Below are positions 9,594 to 20,368 of a DNA stretch of 20,532 bases, in pieces. The stretch's first letter is position 1. Every line of letters begins with the position of its first letter. Below the pieces are notes generated by a model that did not search any database, had not been told where the DNA came from, and was given only the letters and a program-made list of their open reading frames with translations. This stretch comes from Coprinopsis marcescibilis (taxonomy: Eukaryota; Basidiomycota; Agaricomycetes; Agaricales; Psathyrellaceae). The stretch covers positions 1 through 20,532 of the forward strand of contig ML210496.1 in the NCBI GenBank assembly GCA_004369085.1. Direction: 5' to 3'. Made by a program: the position numbers and the translations under genes.

Positions 9594-11487
9594 ATGTTCT
9601 CCAACTTCAGCTCCTCCGAAGTAGATCCTATGGCGCGTCCAATCGACTTCATGTACAAGGGGCGCATGTCTGCGCACGGTGCCTCTGTCAACGCTATCGA
9701 GATATCTCCCAACGGGTGTTACGTAGTGTTCAGGGATGAGAACGGCAATCTTGAGGTCAGTATCTTCACAATCCCTGGTCGGTTGTCGTATACCTAACTC
9801 TCATTCGACTCTAGATTTCCACAACCTTCCCCCATTGGAAGAGACTTCGTTTATTTCGACCCCAGCACACTGTTCGATCCATCAGTTGGCACCCAAGCCC
9901 AGACCTCCCTCGAACATTTGCATTTGCCACTGCGAACGGATGTTTCTACATCATCACATTTGATGAGCACAACGAGAGCTATGATCGTGTTGAATTCTTC
10001 TGGCTCGAAGCCTACCCGCATGCGTTCACCATCGACCCCAATGATGGCTTTCTTGCCATCGCATTCGGCAACTCCATCAAGGTTTATCAAAATTCGTTCA
10101 AACCAGGTAGATATACGTCCACGGTTTCGGCCCAAGTGTCTAACCTTTCTTCCACGGCCAGGAAACCTGAAGAAATCTTTGAGTAATCCAACTCAAGACA
10201 TCACCGTTGCAGCGGACATTTTCCCGTCCAACCTCAGCAATCTGCTGTTTCACAGGATCCGCAAATTCCCCCGCAGCCTGCATTTCGTTCAACGAGACGG
10301 TTCTAGCCTTTTGGTCGCCGCCTTCCCGACCCGCATCATGTAAGTTTGACCTGTTGTGCTATTTTCATGCGTAATCACTTATTCTTCGTGAAGCATGTGG
10401 GCTGTACCGGGCTTTTTTCGACTCTGTGTCATCGATACCACGGATAAATTTGAGTACATGTGCGCCCCTTCATCGACACTTCGAACGATAGAACCTCCCT
10501 AACCTTTCCGTGCGTAGTGGGTCCGTCGTTCCTAGCGTATCCAGAGAAACCCTCGCCATTCACGCCTTTCGTTCCATCTTTCTATTGGACCTCAATAATG
10601 ACCTTCAGAATGTGAAGGCTTCCACCTTCGTGGAGCACCCTCTACCCCTCCCTTCGCAGTCCTCCAGGCTCGTAGGTATGACCTGGCTGGACAATCAAAC
10701 TTTGGCATGTGGAACGACTTCTTTGGGCATCAATATCCTCAATGTCAATGAAGCTCGCGATCACATTTTTGCGGTAACATTGGACCACAACTGTGATTCT
10801 GGTATGTCGTTGCATCTATGCTGCGGCCCTATGCGTCATATTTACTATTATTGTAGGTTGTCAAACCATCGTGCGTACCTTCTCTCCCGTTTTGCCAGCA
10901 TCTCCCGCTAGACACCTGCCATTTACTCGCAGGCGTCTGGTTCCTTGGAAGGACATGCCTTCTGTGTTACTGCGCAAGGGACAGGTGCAGATACTGTCTT
11001 ATGTGTCGCCGTTTTCCTTCCACCGGGTCACCTTGAATTCCCTCCGAGGCTGTTCCCCAGCGTGAAAGGTCGCGATGACAGCCTGCCTTGCAATTCAATC
11101 CATATTTTAGCCCTGGTACGGGTTTAATTCGTATCATCCGATGTCCTACTTATCATTTCCAATTGCCAGCCATGCGGATTCTTTTTTTTGATCTTTCACA
11201 TTCTCGTGATGTTGATTGCCCAGGTATTGCAGCCACATTTGCCCAACGTTATTTGCGCCAACCAATTCGCCATTGCCTCTTCCGTCACTGTGGTTGAATG
11301 GCGCACGACTACAATCACAGCCCTAGCTTCCGCCAGCGGTTTAACAGCCCCGACTCTAACGATCGCGGCCACGGTTACATCTACGGTTACCTTACCAGCA
11401 ACGTTTACCACGGAGCTGTTTCTCCCACAAGGCCAGGGATGTGCCCGCTCTGACTTTCCTGTACCTACGGGTGTCATAGAATTATGA
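9594..11487 (+). CDS. WD40-like beta-propeller protein B
   Basis: Exons fit as 9594-9755, 9815-10106, 10162-10339, 10394-10453, 10518-10801, 10857-10870 and 10933 onward, all in phase. The last part either stops at 11127 (about 394 residues) or splices at 11115 to 11224-11487 (about 478 residues, Thr-rich end). Near residue 26 is SAHGASVNAIEISPNGCYVV, a typical WD40 blade pattern. Further weak blades are seen at SISWHPSPDLPRTFAFATANG, at AFTIDPNDGFLAIAFGNSI and at LVGMTWLDNQTLACGTTSLG. WD40 propellers usually act as scaffolds for protein contacts; the partner here is unknown. The Trp-Asp signatures are weak, so the fold call is moderate. A 14-base exon (10857-10870) is unusual but is needed by phase. 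Confidence 0.65.
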
Positions 11488-11572
11488 TTTGGGTTTCGGT
11501 TGTGCCCGCTCCGACCTTCCTGTACCTCCGATCAACCCCTGATTGTCATTGAATTATGATTTATGTTTTCGT
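11441..11572. repeat. Imperfect direct repeat of about 61 bp, two units
   Basis: GTGCCCGCTC(T/C)GAC(T/C)TTCCTGTACCT starts at 11441 and 11502. Both units end with TTGTCAT/GTCATAGAATTATGATTT-like sequence. The second unit has about 12 extra bases. The first overlaps the end of the longer gene B model. The rest of the 11488-11835 spacer shows no further gene, only short CTCCCAACAGTA repeats near 11768-11800. Confidence 0.75.
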
Positions 11573-11835
11573 TCATGCCACTGCACATGATAACTCAACT
11601 TTACCACCGTATATGTACATCTCGAGTCCGCATTAATCCAATGTTCATTGCGAGATACAAGCGCACATATAAGTAGACCAGACGGAATAACTAATCTGTG
11701 GCCGTCACTGAGGTCAGCATTTAAAACTCAGCTAGGTGGAACGGCCCACAGCCATATTGCTGTCCCTCTCCCAACAGTATTCTCCCAACAGTAATCTCCC
11801 AAACTATACTACTCACTCGCCGCACAACGCCTAAG

Positions 11836-13900
11836 ATGCCGTGGAACGGATACTCTTCCATGGAACGATGCCCTTCTAACTCTTTTCGGCCCCCCCCGCA
11901 TCCAACCATCGCACACCCCGCCGTAGACAACAGTCCTCATTTGCGAAATATTCCTTCAAGTTCTCGCCAAAATGGGGAATGCTCCCAGTGGGGGAGATGG
12001 GGCACCCCTAGTCCCCCTCGCACTGCAATAGATCTGCCAGTTTATGACACAGTTTTCAACGGGTTTTCGGAACGCGAGCCCAGTCCCTATCGACCCACAC
12101 TTCCACCTGTAAGATCCACGCGCCAGTCAGTTGGACAGCTAGAAGAACGTAGTGGGGCTTCATTCTGGGTTCCACCACCGGTTCATAATGGGCCAATTAG
12201 TCGAAAAACAGGCGGGAAAAAATCCAAGACCAAGACAACCTGGGGGCATTGGCGGGAATCCGACAGCCTATACGATGTCAAATTTCCTACTGAGGATCAT
12301 TCGGCACCACCAGGCTTGCGTATAATGGTCGCTTGCAGTAAGAAAAACTTGTATTGTGAGCTCACGCTGGACGACGACAAGCAGGTGGAAGCAGGCCGAG
12401 AATGTTACGATCGACATGCAGCTTACCATTTGACATTTTTGGAACCCATTCGGCTCGATTCACGCGTCCATTACAATGGAAACGTTTTTGGCTTCCCCCT
12501 TCCTGACAACCTTTCGTTTTGGAGCGTGCAAAACGGGAAAGCAACGCAGGACTTCATCAAGCAGGGCTCAGGATGGGCATATTGGACAGGTCGCCCAGCT
12601 ACCGCTGATACGTCCCGAACGCTCACCATTGACTATTGTCTTCCCCCCATACCCACACCTAGTGCAATGAGTGTTAGTGTAGCAGTTGCACCAGCGTCAC
12701 CACCAGGTATGTACACCATCTCGTTCAGATTATCTTGCAACTTATAGTTATACGCTACTATAGGCTCAAGCACCCAAGGGCTGTATGGGCCAAACGAAAC
12801 CGACCACGAATCCGATGACTTTGTACATTCATCCGACGCAACAACTCTTCCTTGCACTTCAAATTCCCCCACGCCGAATTTGTCTCAAACTTCGGTATTG
12901 GAAACTCGAGATCGAGATATCTACAAGGCATTCACGTCCGTCAGCTCTCCTTCCAAAAAGGAAAATCTTCAAAGCGCCGAGATCGAAAGCATCAACGAAG
13001 TATTTTCTCTCTCTGTCATCGACGAAATGCATGCCGGCAATCATATCCCAGAGCCTGAAAGCCAGGACTTCGCCATTTCATCATTGGATGACATTTCTAC
13101 GATTCAGAGCCTCGACGAAATATGTGCCGGCAATCATATCCCAGATCCCGAAAGCCAAGACATCGTTGAATTAGCAGACGCCATTTCTACGAATGCAGTT
13201 ACAGAGTCCGTCGTCAGTAAGTTCTTTCCTCATCTTTACCGAGCTTCATTCTGATCTTCCTTGTAGTCTGTATTTCGGATGACATAATCCCTCCTGAAGA
13301 CCCTGGATTCGTACAGGACGATCCTATGGAAGTTTCAGACGAACGGCACGCAGGGATGGATTCACCTCCAATCATTGCTCATACGGACACTGTGTCATCA
13401 ATCCCGGTCGCTGTCGTTAGTGAGGAACCAGGGACACACACTGTCAACGAAACAGGTACGAGTTTGTTTCTATTCAACAACCTTTGATCATGATGTTTAC
13501 TCATTCATTCTACCTTTAATCAGATATTGCAATGGTCATTGAACCAACCTCTTTGAACCCACAGTTGGCGTCAAACGATGGAAATTCCGCGCATTCCCAA
13601 CAAATCGAAATTGATTCGCTGGCCGTCGTGAAAACGATTCATCAATGGTTCTCCGAATTTGGCAAGTTATCATCGTCCGGACCATCACGCAGCAACGCAA
13701 TCCCGGCATTTGGTGGTCAAGGACCTTGTCCACGACGTGGTGGAATCCGGGAAACCCTTGTGCTGAAATTCGGCAGAAAGTTTTGGGACATCATCAACGC
13801 GTTGACTCTGGAAGAATACAGTCAATGCAGCACCCAAGAAATTACCTTCATGCTACGCAAGATGATGGAAAGGGATGAGAAACGTCATGCGCAAGGGTGA
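11836..13900 (+). CDS. Hypothetical protein C
   Basis: Four exons fit in phase: 11836-12706, 12764-13216, 13267-13455 and 13524-13900, about 629 residues ending in TGA. Donors are GTATGT, GTAAGT and GTACGA. The first 130 residues are rich in Pro and Ser with a short Lys-rich segment (GGKKSKTKTTWGHW). A compact, probably folded domain follows (about residues 155-275), with MVACSKKNLYCELTLDDD, RECYDRHAAYHLTFLEPI and FWSVQNGKATQDFI. The middle is acidic and Ser-rich and holds a duplicated unit. The C-terminus (FWDIINALTLEEYSQCSTQE) looks helical. I do not recognise the family. No signal peptide or membrane segment is seen. It is followed after 754 bases by gene D in the same orientation. Confidence 0.7.
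13021..13161 (+). repeat. Internal 48-bp duplication in gene C, period 93 bp
   Basis: Units 13021-13068 and 13114-13161 both encode DE(M/I)(H/C)AGNHIP(E/D)PESQD. The intervening codons (AISSLDDIST, and ADAIST after the second unit) also match in part. The period is a multiple of three, so the frame is kept. Confidence 0.85.
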
Positions 13901-14654
13901 TCTTTGTAATTGTATCTTGGGCCGCTTCTTGAAATTTGGACTATCATGGACATTGCCTCTAAGGGCTGTATTTCCTTCGCATCGAACATCATTTGTACAT
14001 TACATGCAAAAATATTACTTTCATCGCAGCTTTATCTATTCTTGCATTGGCCATTGGCTCTAACTGTCTGCCTGGGTGACCACGAGGGTGAATACGCTGA
14101 GTACTACCGGAGCCGCTGCCTGTCCCAGTTCGTATTTGGTCTAGCTTTGTCTCGATGGCTGTGCAAGATCGCTTTCTCTCTCCATTGCACATTGCGCATT
14201 GTGAACCTAACAACACATCCTCTTCTGTGACCACTGTATGGTGCAGCCAAGGGGGACGCTCGCTCCATTGCTGGACGAGTTGTCATTGTCATCTATTGTC
14301 ATGCTGTTCTCAATTGCATCTATACAATCAACGCCCTTGCAACGTCGAATCGGATGCCACCCTTTCTTCCATGTCCCTTTCGACCTCGCAATTCTCAGAT
14401 CGGACCCCGCACCATTCCTTTCTGTATCCCTTCCCGCATCGTGGTGATCTCGCATCTCCTGCTGTGACCACTGTTGGCGCAGCCAGTGGGAGACGACTCG
14501 GTCCCATTGTTGGACGAGAAGTCGCTCTAGATCCAACTCTTTCCGTACTTCTCAAAATCGCGTCTTTCAGCCCTTTCGGCTCATTTCTCAGCATCGGCTC
14601 GCCAACTCGTCGTGTCCGTAGGCCTATATTCATCTCGACAGAACGCTTCCCACC
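13901..14654. other. Spacer between genes C and D with a diverged repeat pair
   Basis: No convincing gene is seen in these 754 bases. Open frames on both strands here lack good composition and overlap one another. A repeat of about 65 bases occurs at 14221-14285 and again at 14456-14526, roughly three-quarters identical. Both copies contain CTGTGACCACTGT and CATTG(C/T)TGGACGAG. Each can fold a stem pairing GAC with GTC and TCC with GGA around the CATTG(C/T)T loop. Confidence 0.6.
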
Positions 14655-17044
14655 ATGATTTCTTCAGACACTGGAAACACGCGATGCCCCACGTCAGGTT
14701 CTCAAGCAAGCAGTTTGCAATCGGGCTCTAGCATGTACGCAGATGCAGAAAGCAATCGTAAGCAACGGCCTCCACACCCTCCAGCGACGTTCCAAATACT
14801 GACAGACCCGCCGCTCAACCTCAGATCTAGAAAGCTCGTTGGCGCATTTGCATTCCAATGGCGGGAATGCTACTGGACCCCCCGCAAGTGTTATATCAAG
14901 CCAGGCAGGACCAGGTAAGCTCCAATTTGTGTGTCTGCGTACCGTGATATGACTAGCCTTCTAGACGATGATATGTATACGTTCGATTTTAGGAGTCAAG
15001 GGGCGACGTTTGCAGTTGTCCCTATGACTCCAGCTTCTCCGCCGCCTACCTGGTACGACCAAGCACTCGAGCGAGATTTAGCTACAAGCACTGGTGCTTC
15101 TCCAGACTTTCCCATTGGACTCCATCGCCCTATTCCTGCAGCATCATGGATGCCACCTGGCCTTCTTTTGCAGGGGGCGGTCAATATCCCCGTCGAACAC
15201 GTCTCTCCGATCTGCCGGCCATCCTCGCCCACTGGTTATGGTCAAGAACCACTCCGACACCCCATGGCCACTGAAGTATACGCGTCAGGACAATACTCGC
15301 AGCAAATTGGACGAACTACCAGTCGGCGTCAACATGACTCCGAAACCCATCGCCCTCATGTGTCGCCGTCCCCGAACTCTTCTACGTCCCATCAATCCCG
15401 CAACATCAACTGCCCTGAGGCCCATGATCAAACACAGGCCATTCCGCGACTTTCCCGTGTTCCCCCCTTAACACCTTCGGTCTCTTCCAACCACCCCACT
15501 ATCTACAACACGAACCCCCCACCGCGTCCGCAGGCTGCGACTAGCATCATACGTGAATGGGCCGCTCCTCGCAATGGACTGGATCCGATACCATGGTCCA
15601 GTCGAATGGAATGCCAGACCGTCATTCCTTCCACTAATCAGACCAGTCAGCGGGGGGAAGAACAGTCCGGGCATGGAGAGGATGAAGGAGGCTACAACGG
15701 GGACAGTGACGAGAATTTTGATAGTGATGTATATCACAACAATGATAGACCTAGGGAACCATCTAGACAAGTGAGATGCCCTTCTTTTGCACCTGAATAT
15801 TGATCCTAAGCTTTTTTTAAGTATATCACAAGAGCGGATCTAGACGACCATCTCAGCCAGGTCACCGCCCTCATTCGTGGAGGGTTTGAAGCAATGGGTA
15901 CGCCTTCCCGTCCAGATCGTCCAGAATCCAGCGCAGTGGAAAGAGACCGTGAGCAAGCGAGAGCATATGTCTCTCAACGCCGTCGTGGCGGGTTGCCCCA
16001 ACGCAGATCGCGGGCCAGCATATCCTTCCAGGTGCGTCTGTTTTTCTCACAATGTCCATTTTTGTTGATTATCTGCAGAAACGCACTAGGGACGAATTCG
16101 AATCGTTACTAGGTGGTAACCCTTGGGAAAGGTGCCCAAGCATGGAGGAGCTGGCAGCTTTCGCCCAAACATGGGATCATACCAATCCTACGTTAATTCC
16201 TTGCTGCAATGATGCCAATTTTCGCATCGACTTTTATGAAGGCCCACACAGTCCCTGGAATACCTCTGCCGTTCGGGTGTTTGTTCAGTACTATGCACGC
16301 AAGTCGCGGCTTGATCTCATGCCAAAAACGTTTGACCAAATATCGAATGTTGTCTTCACCCGAATCAAGACTCTGAAAGCCAAGTTCAAGAAACATCGTT
16401 TGCCCCTTCCTCAACGCACAGCAAGTACAGCGGCCGGGCGTCGACAATGCCGAAAACTCAGAGTATGTGTCCGATTCAAATGCTGTTTTTCCCCGGATCC
16501 TCATTCTCTTTTAGCTTTTCGGACGGCGGGTCAGAGCAGCACATCGACACCCATCCTTACGGCCTCATTTAGATTTTCTATACGACCTGGGAGCAGAAGG
16601 AATGTCTTCCGACGAGTCAGACCACGGGGATCTCCCTTATGATCCCCCTGCTCGCGCAAGAGCCCCTCGTTTCTACATACGGCGACCTCGTTGGCGGAAT
16701 CCAGCATTACGGCCCTGGCTAGATTTATTTTCCGTTGTTGATACAATTGTTCGGCGGACTGACGCCAACGCCTCCCGTGGTGCTTATCCTCGGCTTCGTG
16801 TGGACGAAGCTATTACTCCAGCCTACAGTGACAGCCGTAAGCTCATGTCGTCTCTTCCTCGCAACTGCTACGATCCGCAATGGCTCGCTGCCCACCCGGA
16901 TCCTGTCTACGGCGTGAATGCAAAGGATTTTGATTATCCATTGATGCACGAACGGGATATATTTGAGTGCGTACACGTTTCCCTACATCTGCGTGAATGG
17001 TATCAAATGACTTACCACTCATCACACATAGCTATGTTCATTGA
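14655..17044 (+). CDS. Hypothetical protein D, MSSDESD family of mushrooms
   Basis: Six exons fit in phase: 14655-14914, 14993-15770 (14957 is an alternative acceptor), 15822-16031, 16079-16462, 16515-16966 and 17032-17044, about 698 residues. The N-terminal half is rich in Pro, Ser and Thr and looks disordered, with an acidic run near 15680-15730. The C-terminal half looks folded: LIPCCNDANFRIDFYEGPHS and SPWNTSAVRVFVQYY near residue 460, then GMSSDESDHGD near 574, WRNPALRPWLDL, SRGAYPRLRV and LPRNCYDPQWL near 656. From memory this order of motifs (FRID, SPWN.SA, MSSDESD, W..P.L..WL, LP.N.Y...WL) marks a multicopy Agaricomycete family of unknown function. I cannot confirm that it travels with transposons. 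If the last intron were kept, translation would run to 17180. Confidence 0.75.
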
Positions 17045-17505
17045 ACACTTAGGCAAGCATGATAAAGGTGATTGTTTTACGATCACTTCAATCTGTTCTG
17101 CAATTACCATGTACCTATCTTTCATAATTCGACACCACAATGTTTTTTTACTTCGCCCCTCACTTAATCATCCCCTTTGATCGGGCGTCATTCTTTCGAC
17201 GGCAACACCCCAGTTAGCAAATCGAGCTGCAGCTTGAGTACTCGTATGCCACTGCATAGAGGCAAGATCTAGAAAGGATGTCAAAACGTTTCCACGCAAC
17301 CTTTGAGTGCCTCGTGTGGCAGAACAAAGGGTCAAATGAAAGCCATGCTTCTGGAATCTCAATGTTCTTGCCGGCACGGCTGCCCGTTGATACAAAGGGT
17401 CCTGGATTGTGGAATCCTGGTCAGAACGTTCATAAAGCTGGCAGGATAGTCTATAGTATATCTAACTTCTTTGCAAACAGTCTGTCTTTCAATCGCGTAT
17501 CTTCG
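17045..17505. other. Spacer upstream of F-box gene 2
   Basis: I see no supportable gene in these 461 bases. A 75-codon minus-strand frame (17168-17395) lacks splice context and family features. The stretch probably holds the 3' end of gene D and the promoter of F-box gene 2; TATA-like A/T runs occur near 17450-17462. Confidence 0.4.
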
Positions 17506-19320
17506 ATGTATTCTTATGAATGGGTGAGCATCCTTGGTGTCACGACGTCCGACCATTATCTCACCAGCGGCATTCTCCACTAGGATCTCCCCTTTTCACG
17601 CGACGTCGCTTACTATATTATCGATATGGCCATGACACCCGACGATTCCTCCCGATACTCACCAGGACAGCTCGCAGGGAAGGCCACAACCCGTTTGATT
17701 GAGCACCGCACCAATATACTTCTGAAGGTCCGACTACTCAACAAGAGTTTCAACGAGCTTGTGGTACACCAACCCAGCCTATGGGCCCTTGTGGACCTCG
17801 GGAACATGTCCCCGCGATCAATCGAGCTCTCATTGAAGCGTAGCGTTTTTCGACAGATGGCTGCGGTAGTCCTCCCATTGACTGGTACTCTTCGAAACTA
17901 CGATGGAGTGTTGGATGTCGTGCACCGAAACCACCTCCGATTCGCCTCTCTCGAGGTCTACTTCACGCCGGTCAAGAATGGAAACCATCCTCGGCTGTTG
18001 CACAACTTCAACTCGATATTATCATACCCTATCCATTCAATGGCTATCACAACTTATGGTTCACAAATGGACGGTCAGTCTATTTGAATTTCTCAGGTCT
18101 ATTTCAAGTGCTGACAATAGTTGAAACCAGGTCCCGAAGCCACTTCGTTCCCCATGTATCATATACCCGATGTCATGGGTCGTCTTAGACAATTGCACCT
18201 CCAAAGGCCCCGCAAAGAACTGTTGCGTCGCCTCAGTCAGTCAATCTTCCCGGCCCTCACCTCGCTCCACATCGTGGACCGACCTCATCCTACCAGCCTG
18301 ATATCGCCCCAAGACATGGTCGCCGTGCTTCAGCCATTCCACCAGACCCTCGAGGAAATTTCGATTCATTTCGTTCTGTGGTCTCACGTCGACTCCCTTC
18401 CCATCGAGACTGACAGGTTGCGGTTTCCGAAACTCAAGGCCATATCTGTTAAAGGCGACTTCGTGTCTTGCGGGCTCTTCTTGGCTCGGGTAGCACTCAA
18501 GGCACCTCCTCAAACCAGGCCCGGGTCTGAAGTCAAGATCTCCATTGAGGTTGGACTCGACTATGTCCCAGTTAGGCAAGCCTTTGGAAGGTCCCGGCCC
18601 GTGGATTGGACATCCAGCATCTTTCTACAAGCCCGCGACGAATTCATGGATCTATTCCCCACCACACCCCATACAGCATGCACGTTGGCCCTCACGCCAA
18701 CTACGTTTGGCACCATCCTATCGCATGATGTTCAAGTTGCCTTCGGTTTCCAGGTTTCCTTTAACCAGAGATTTGTACCTGGTATCAATGACGACACTGC
18801 CAGGGATTGCTCTCTCAGTGCTCTCCTAGATACCCTTTACTCTCGTCAATTTTCTAACCCAAAATCTCTGACCTCCACACTCGTGCTGGACATCCGCCTC
18901 GACGATACTTCCCCACGGCTGATGCGTAGCCTCAATGCACTCCTGCACAATTCCCCGTCGATTGAACATGTCCACTTTACGCCCATATCATTTGCGGATC
19001 CTGTCCTGACATCCCTTCTCCATCCGTCCACCTTTTCTCGATTAGACAGCATCAGCACGGACCTGTCGATCCTGTCTGACGGACAGGCTCTAAAAGGTCC
19101 ATCCGAGGAGTTGAAACGGTCGATACTTGCGGTTTCGCTTCGCCAACGACTTGGTATGTTTCTCATGTCCCGCAACCACCTTCACAACACGATTCCAAGA
19201 GTTGTATTCAAGTACTCAGTCAGAACAAGTCCTGATTCATTAGCGCTTACTATCAGTGGCTTCAAAACGGAATGCCTACATGCCTTTAAGATTGATGCTC
19301 CTCTCTCAGCGCGTCGGTGA
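17506..19320 (+). CDS. F-box-like protein 2
   Basis: Three exons fit: 17506-17523, 17584-18073 and 18131-19320, about 565 residues. The short first exon (MYSYEW) is the least certain part. The second exon opens with DLPFSRDVAYYIIDMA, the F-box-like start, and later has HQPSLWALVDL, matching NNPCLWTTVIL of F-box gene 1. Exon junction phases (0, then 1) equal those of gene 1. Downstream alignment is clear by eye: FP.L.SLHI, LQPFHQTLEEISIHFVLW against LRPFEGTLEHLALHGVLW, and VDWTS against FDWTS. It is therefore a diverged paralogue with the same gene structure. The role as a ubiquitin-ligase adaptor is inferred from the family. Right after the stop comes the right inverted repeat. Confidence 0.8.
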
Positions 19321-19356
19321 GAACAGTGTTGTATAAATAGTTGTATTTGACCGTAT

Positions 19357-19480
19357 GTACCCTAACTATGTATATAACAATTGGCATCTATTTCAATTTT
19401 CCATTGCAACAATTTCGTTGGGTGAGGGAAGCTGTGCTGGCGATCACGAGTCGCTGACATGATCGTGGCTGTGTTTATTT
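19357..19480. repeat. Right arm of 124-bp inverted repeat
   Basis: Reverse complement of 1-124 with two differences. It begins 36 bases after the stop of F-box gene 2 and in that gene's sense has the same orientation as the left copy has to F-box gene 1. The dyad CGATCA (19441-19446) with TGATCG (19460-19465) lies near its outer end. Where it truly ends cannot be judged, because the left copy is cut by the window edge. Confidence 0.95.
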
Positions 19481-19494
19481 GGCTCCGTTTTCAG

Positions 19495-19502
19495 TATATA
19501 AA
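19495..19502 (+). promoter_or_regulatory. TATA-like box
   Basis: TATATAAA lies 15 bases beyond the right inverted repeat and upstream of the hairpin array and the partial reading frame at 20369. It could drive a transcript that carries the hairpins in its leader. No other core-promoter element is clear. Confidence 0.4.
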
Positions 19503-19668
19503 TCGCCATGGTTGGTCAGCTTTTCATACCCCGCCCATTCCCATTCCCATTCCTGCTCCTGTCGTTCCCCATCCTCCATCCACCTTCACCTTAGGCGATG
19601 TGGGGCGATAATCACCACCGTCTCGCATGGCCTGGGCTCTAGGTTGGATTCCCTCTCTCCGATGGCGC

Positions 19669-20113
19669 AACACCACTGATTGGTGTTCGTTTTAAACCCA
19701 AATGCTGCACTGTTGCAGTTTTGGGCATTCACCATTTTTCCATTCATACGAAACACTGTTGGTCGGTGCTCGTTTCAACCCCACATGCTGCACTGTTGCA
19801 GTATTGGGCGCTCATCACCTCCCCATTCCTACTCCCGCTGTTCTCCTCTCTGCGTCTACGTCAACGAACTATACCCTGCATCCATCCACTTTTACCATCT
19901 ATACCCTGTCGTGTTTGGGGGACCCGCGGTTGCCAAATTAATTGTTCGAGCTCAGAACGATGCGAAACCCCATTGATTGGGGTTTTTTTCGAACCCAAGG
20001 CTGCACTGTTTGCAGTATTGGGCGCTGTTCAATTCGTTGCGAACTCAATGCTGCACTGTTGCAGCATTGGGCGCTGTCCAGAACGAGTCGAAATACCATT
20101 GATTGGATTTCGA
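19669..20113 (+). repeat. Array of two covarying hairpin types
   Basis: Type 1 hairpins have a loop near YTGAT: 19669-19687 (AACACCA with TGGTGTT), 19750-19776 (CACTG with CGGTG, then GAAA with TTTC), 19965-19985 (AAACCCCA with TGGGGTTT) and 20088-20113 (CGAAAT and CCA with TGG and ATTTCG). Type 2 hairpins have CTGCA, loop CTGT, TGCAG as core: 19697-19725, about 19785-19804, 19994-20022 (loop CTGTT) and 20044-20071. Outer arms such as CCCAA with TTGGG extend the stem. Stem sequences differ while pairing is kept. Confidence 0.85.
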
Positions 20114-20152
20114 TTAAGACTCTAGACTACTTTAGCCTCGAGTGTTCTGGAT

Positions 20153-20207
20153 GTAATATACCATTGTTCCTCTCATCTGTTGAGTTCTTTCGTTTTTACA
20201 TCCCCAG
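20153..20207 (+). other. Probable leader intron
   Basis: A 55-base stretch starts with GTAATA, is pyrimidine-rich and ends in TCCCCAG. Its length fits the other introns in the window. It would lie in the 5' leader of the reading frame that starts at 20369. Confidence 0.4.
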
Positions 20208-20368
20208 GTTGTCCTGGCCGCCATCAACGTCGCCGCGGCAGGCGCGTGATCGCGGTCGTGGGAACGCCATCACCGTCGCTGGCGGCAAGCGCCGCACATT
20301 GCCTGTGGGAACCACCTACCGACTTCGCGCTGCTCGCTTACGTCAGCTGCTTTTGGACGTCGGGCAGC

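Noticed and set aside
14155..14658. 167-codon plus-strand frame before gene D
   Set aside because: Its composition is unconvincing, it spans the repeat pair, and an overlapping minus-strand frame is as long; no family feature is seen.
19965..20000. tRNA-like T-arm (TTCGAACCC)
   Set aside because: No D-arm, anticodon arm or acceptor stem fits; the sequence belongs to the repeated hairpin array.
19481..20210. Long terminal repeat of a retrotransposon
   Set aside because: No second copy, clear TG..CA ends or primer-binding site can be seen in the window.
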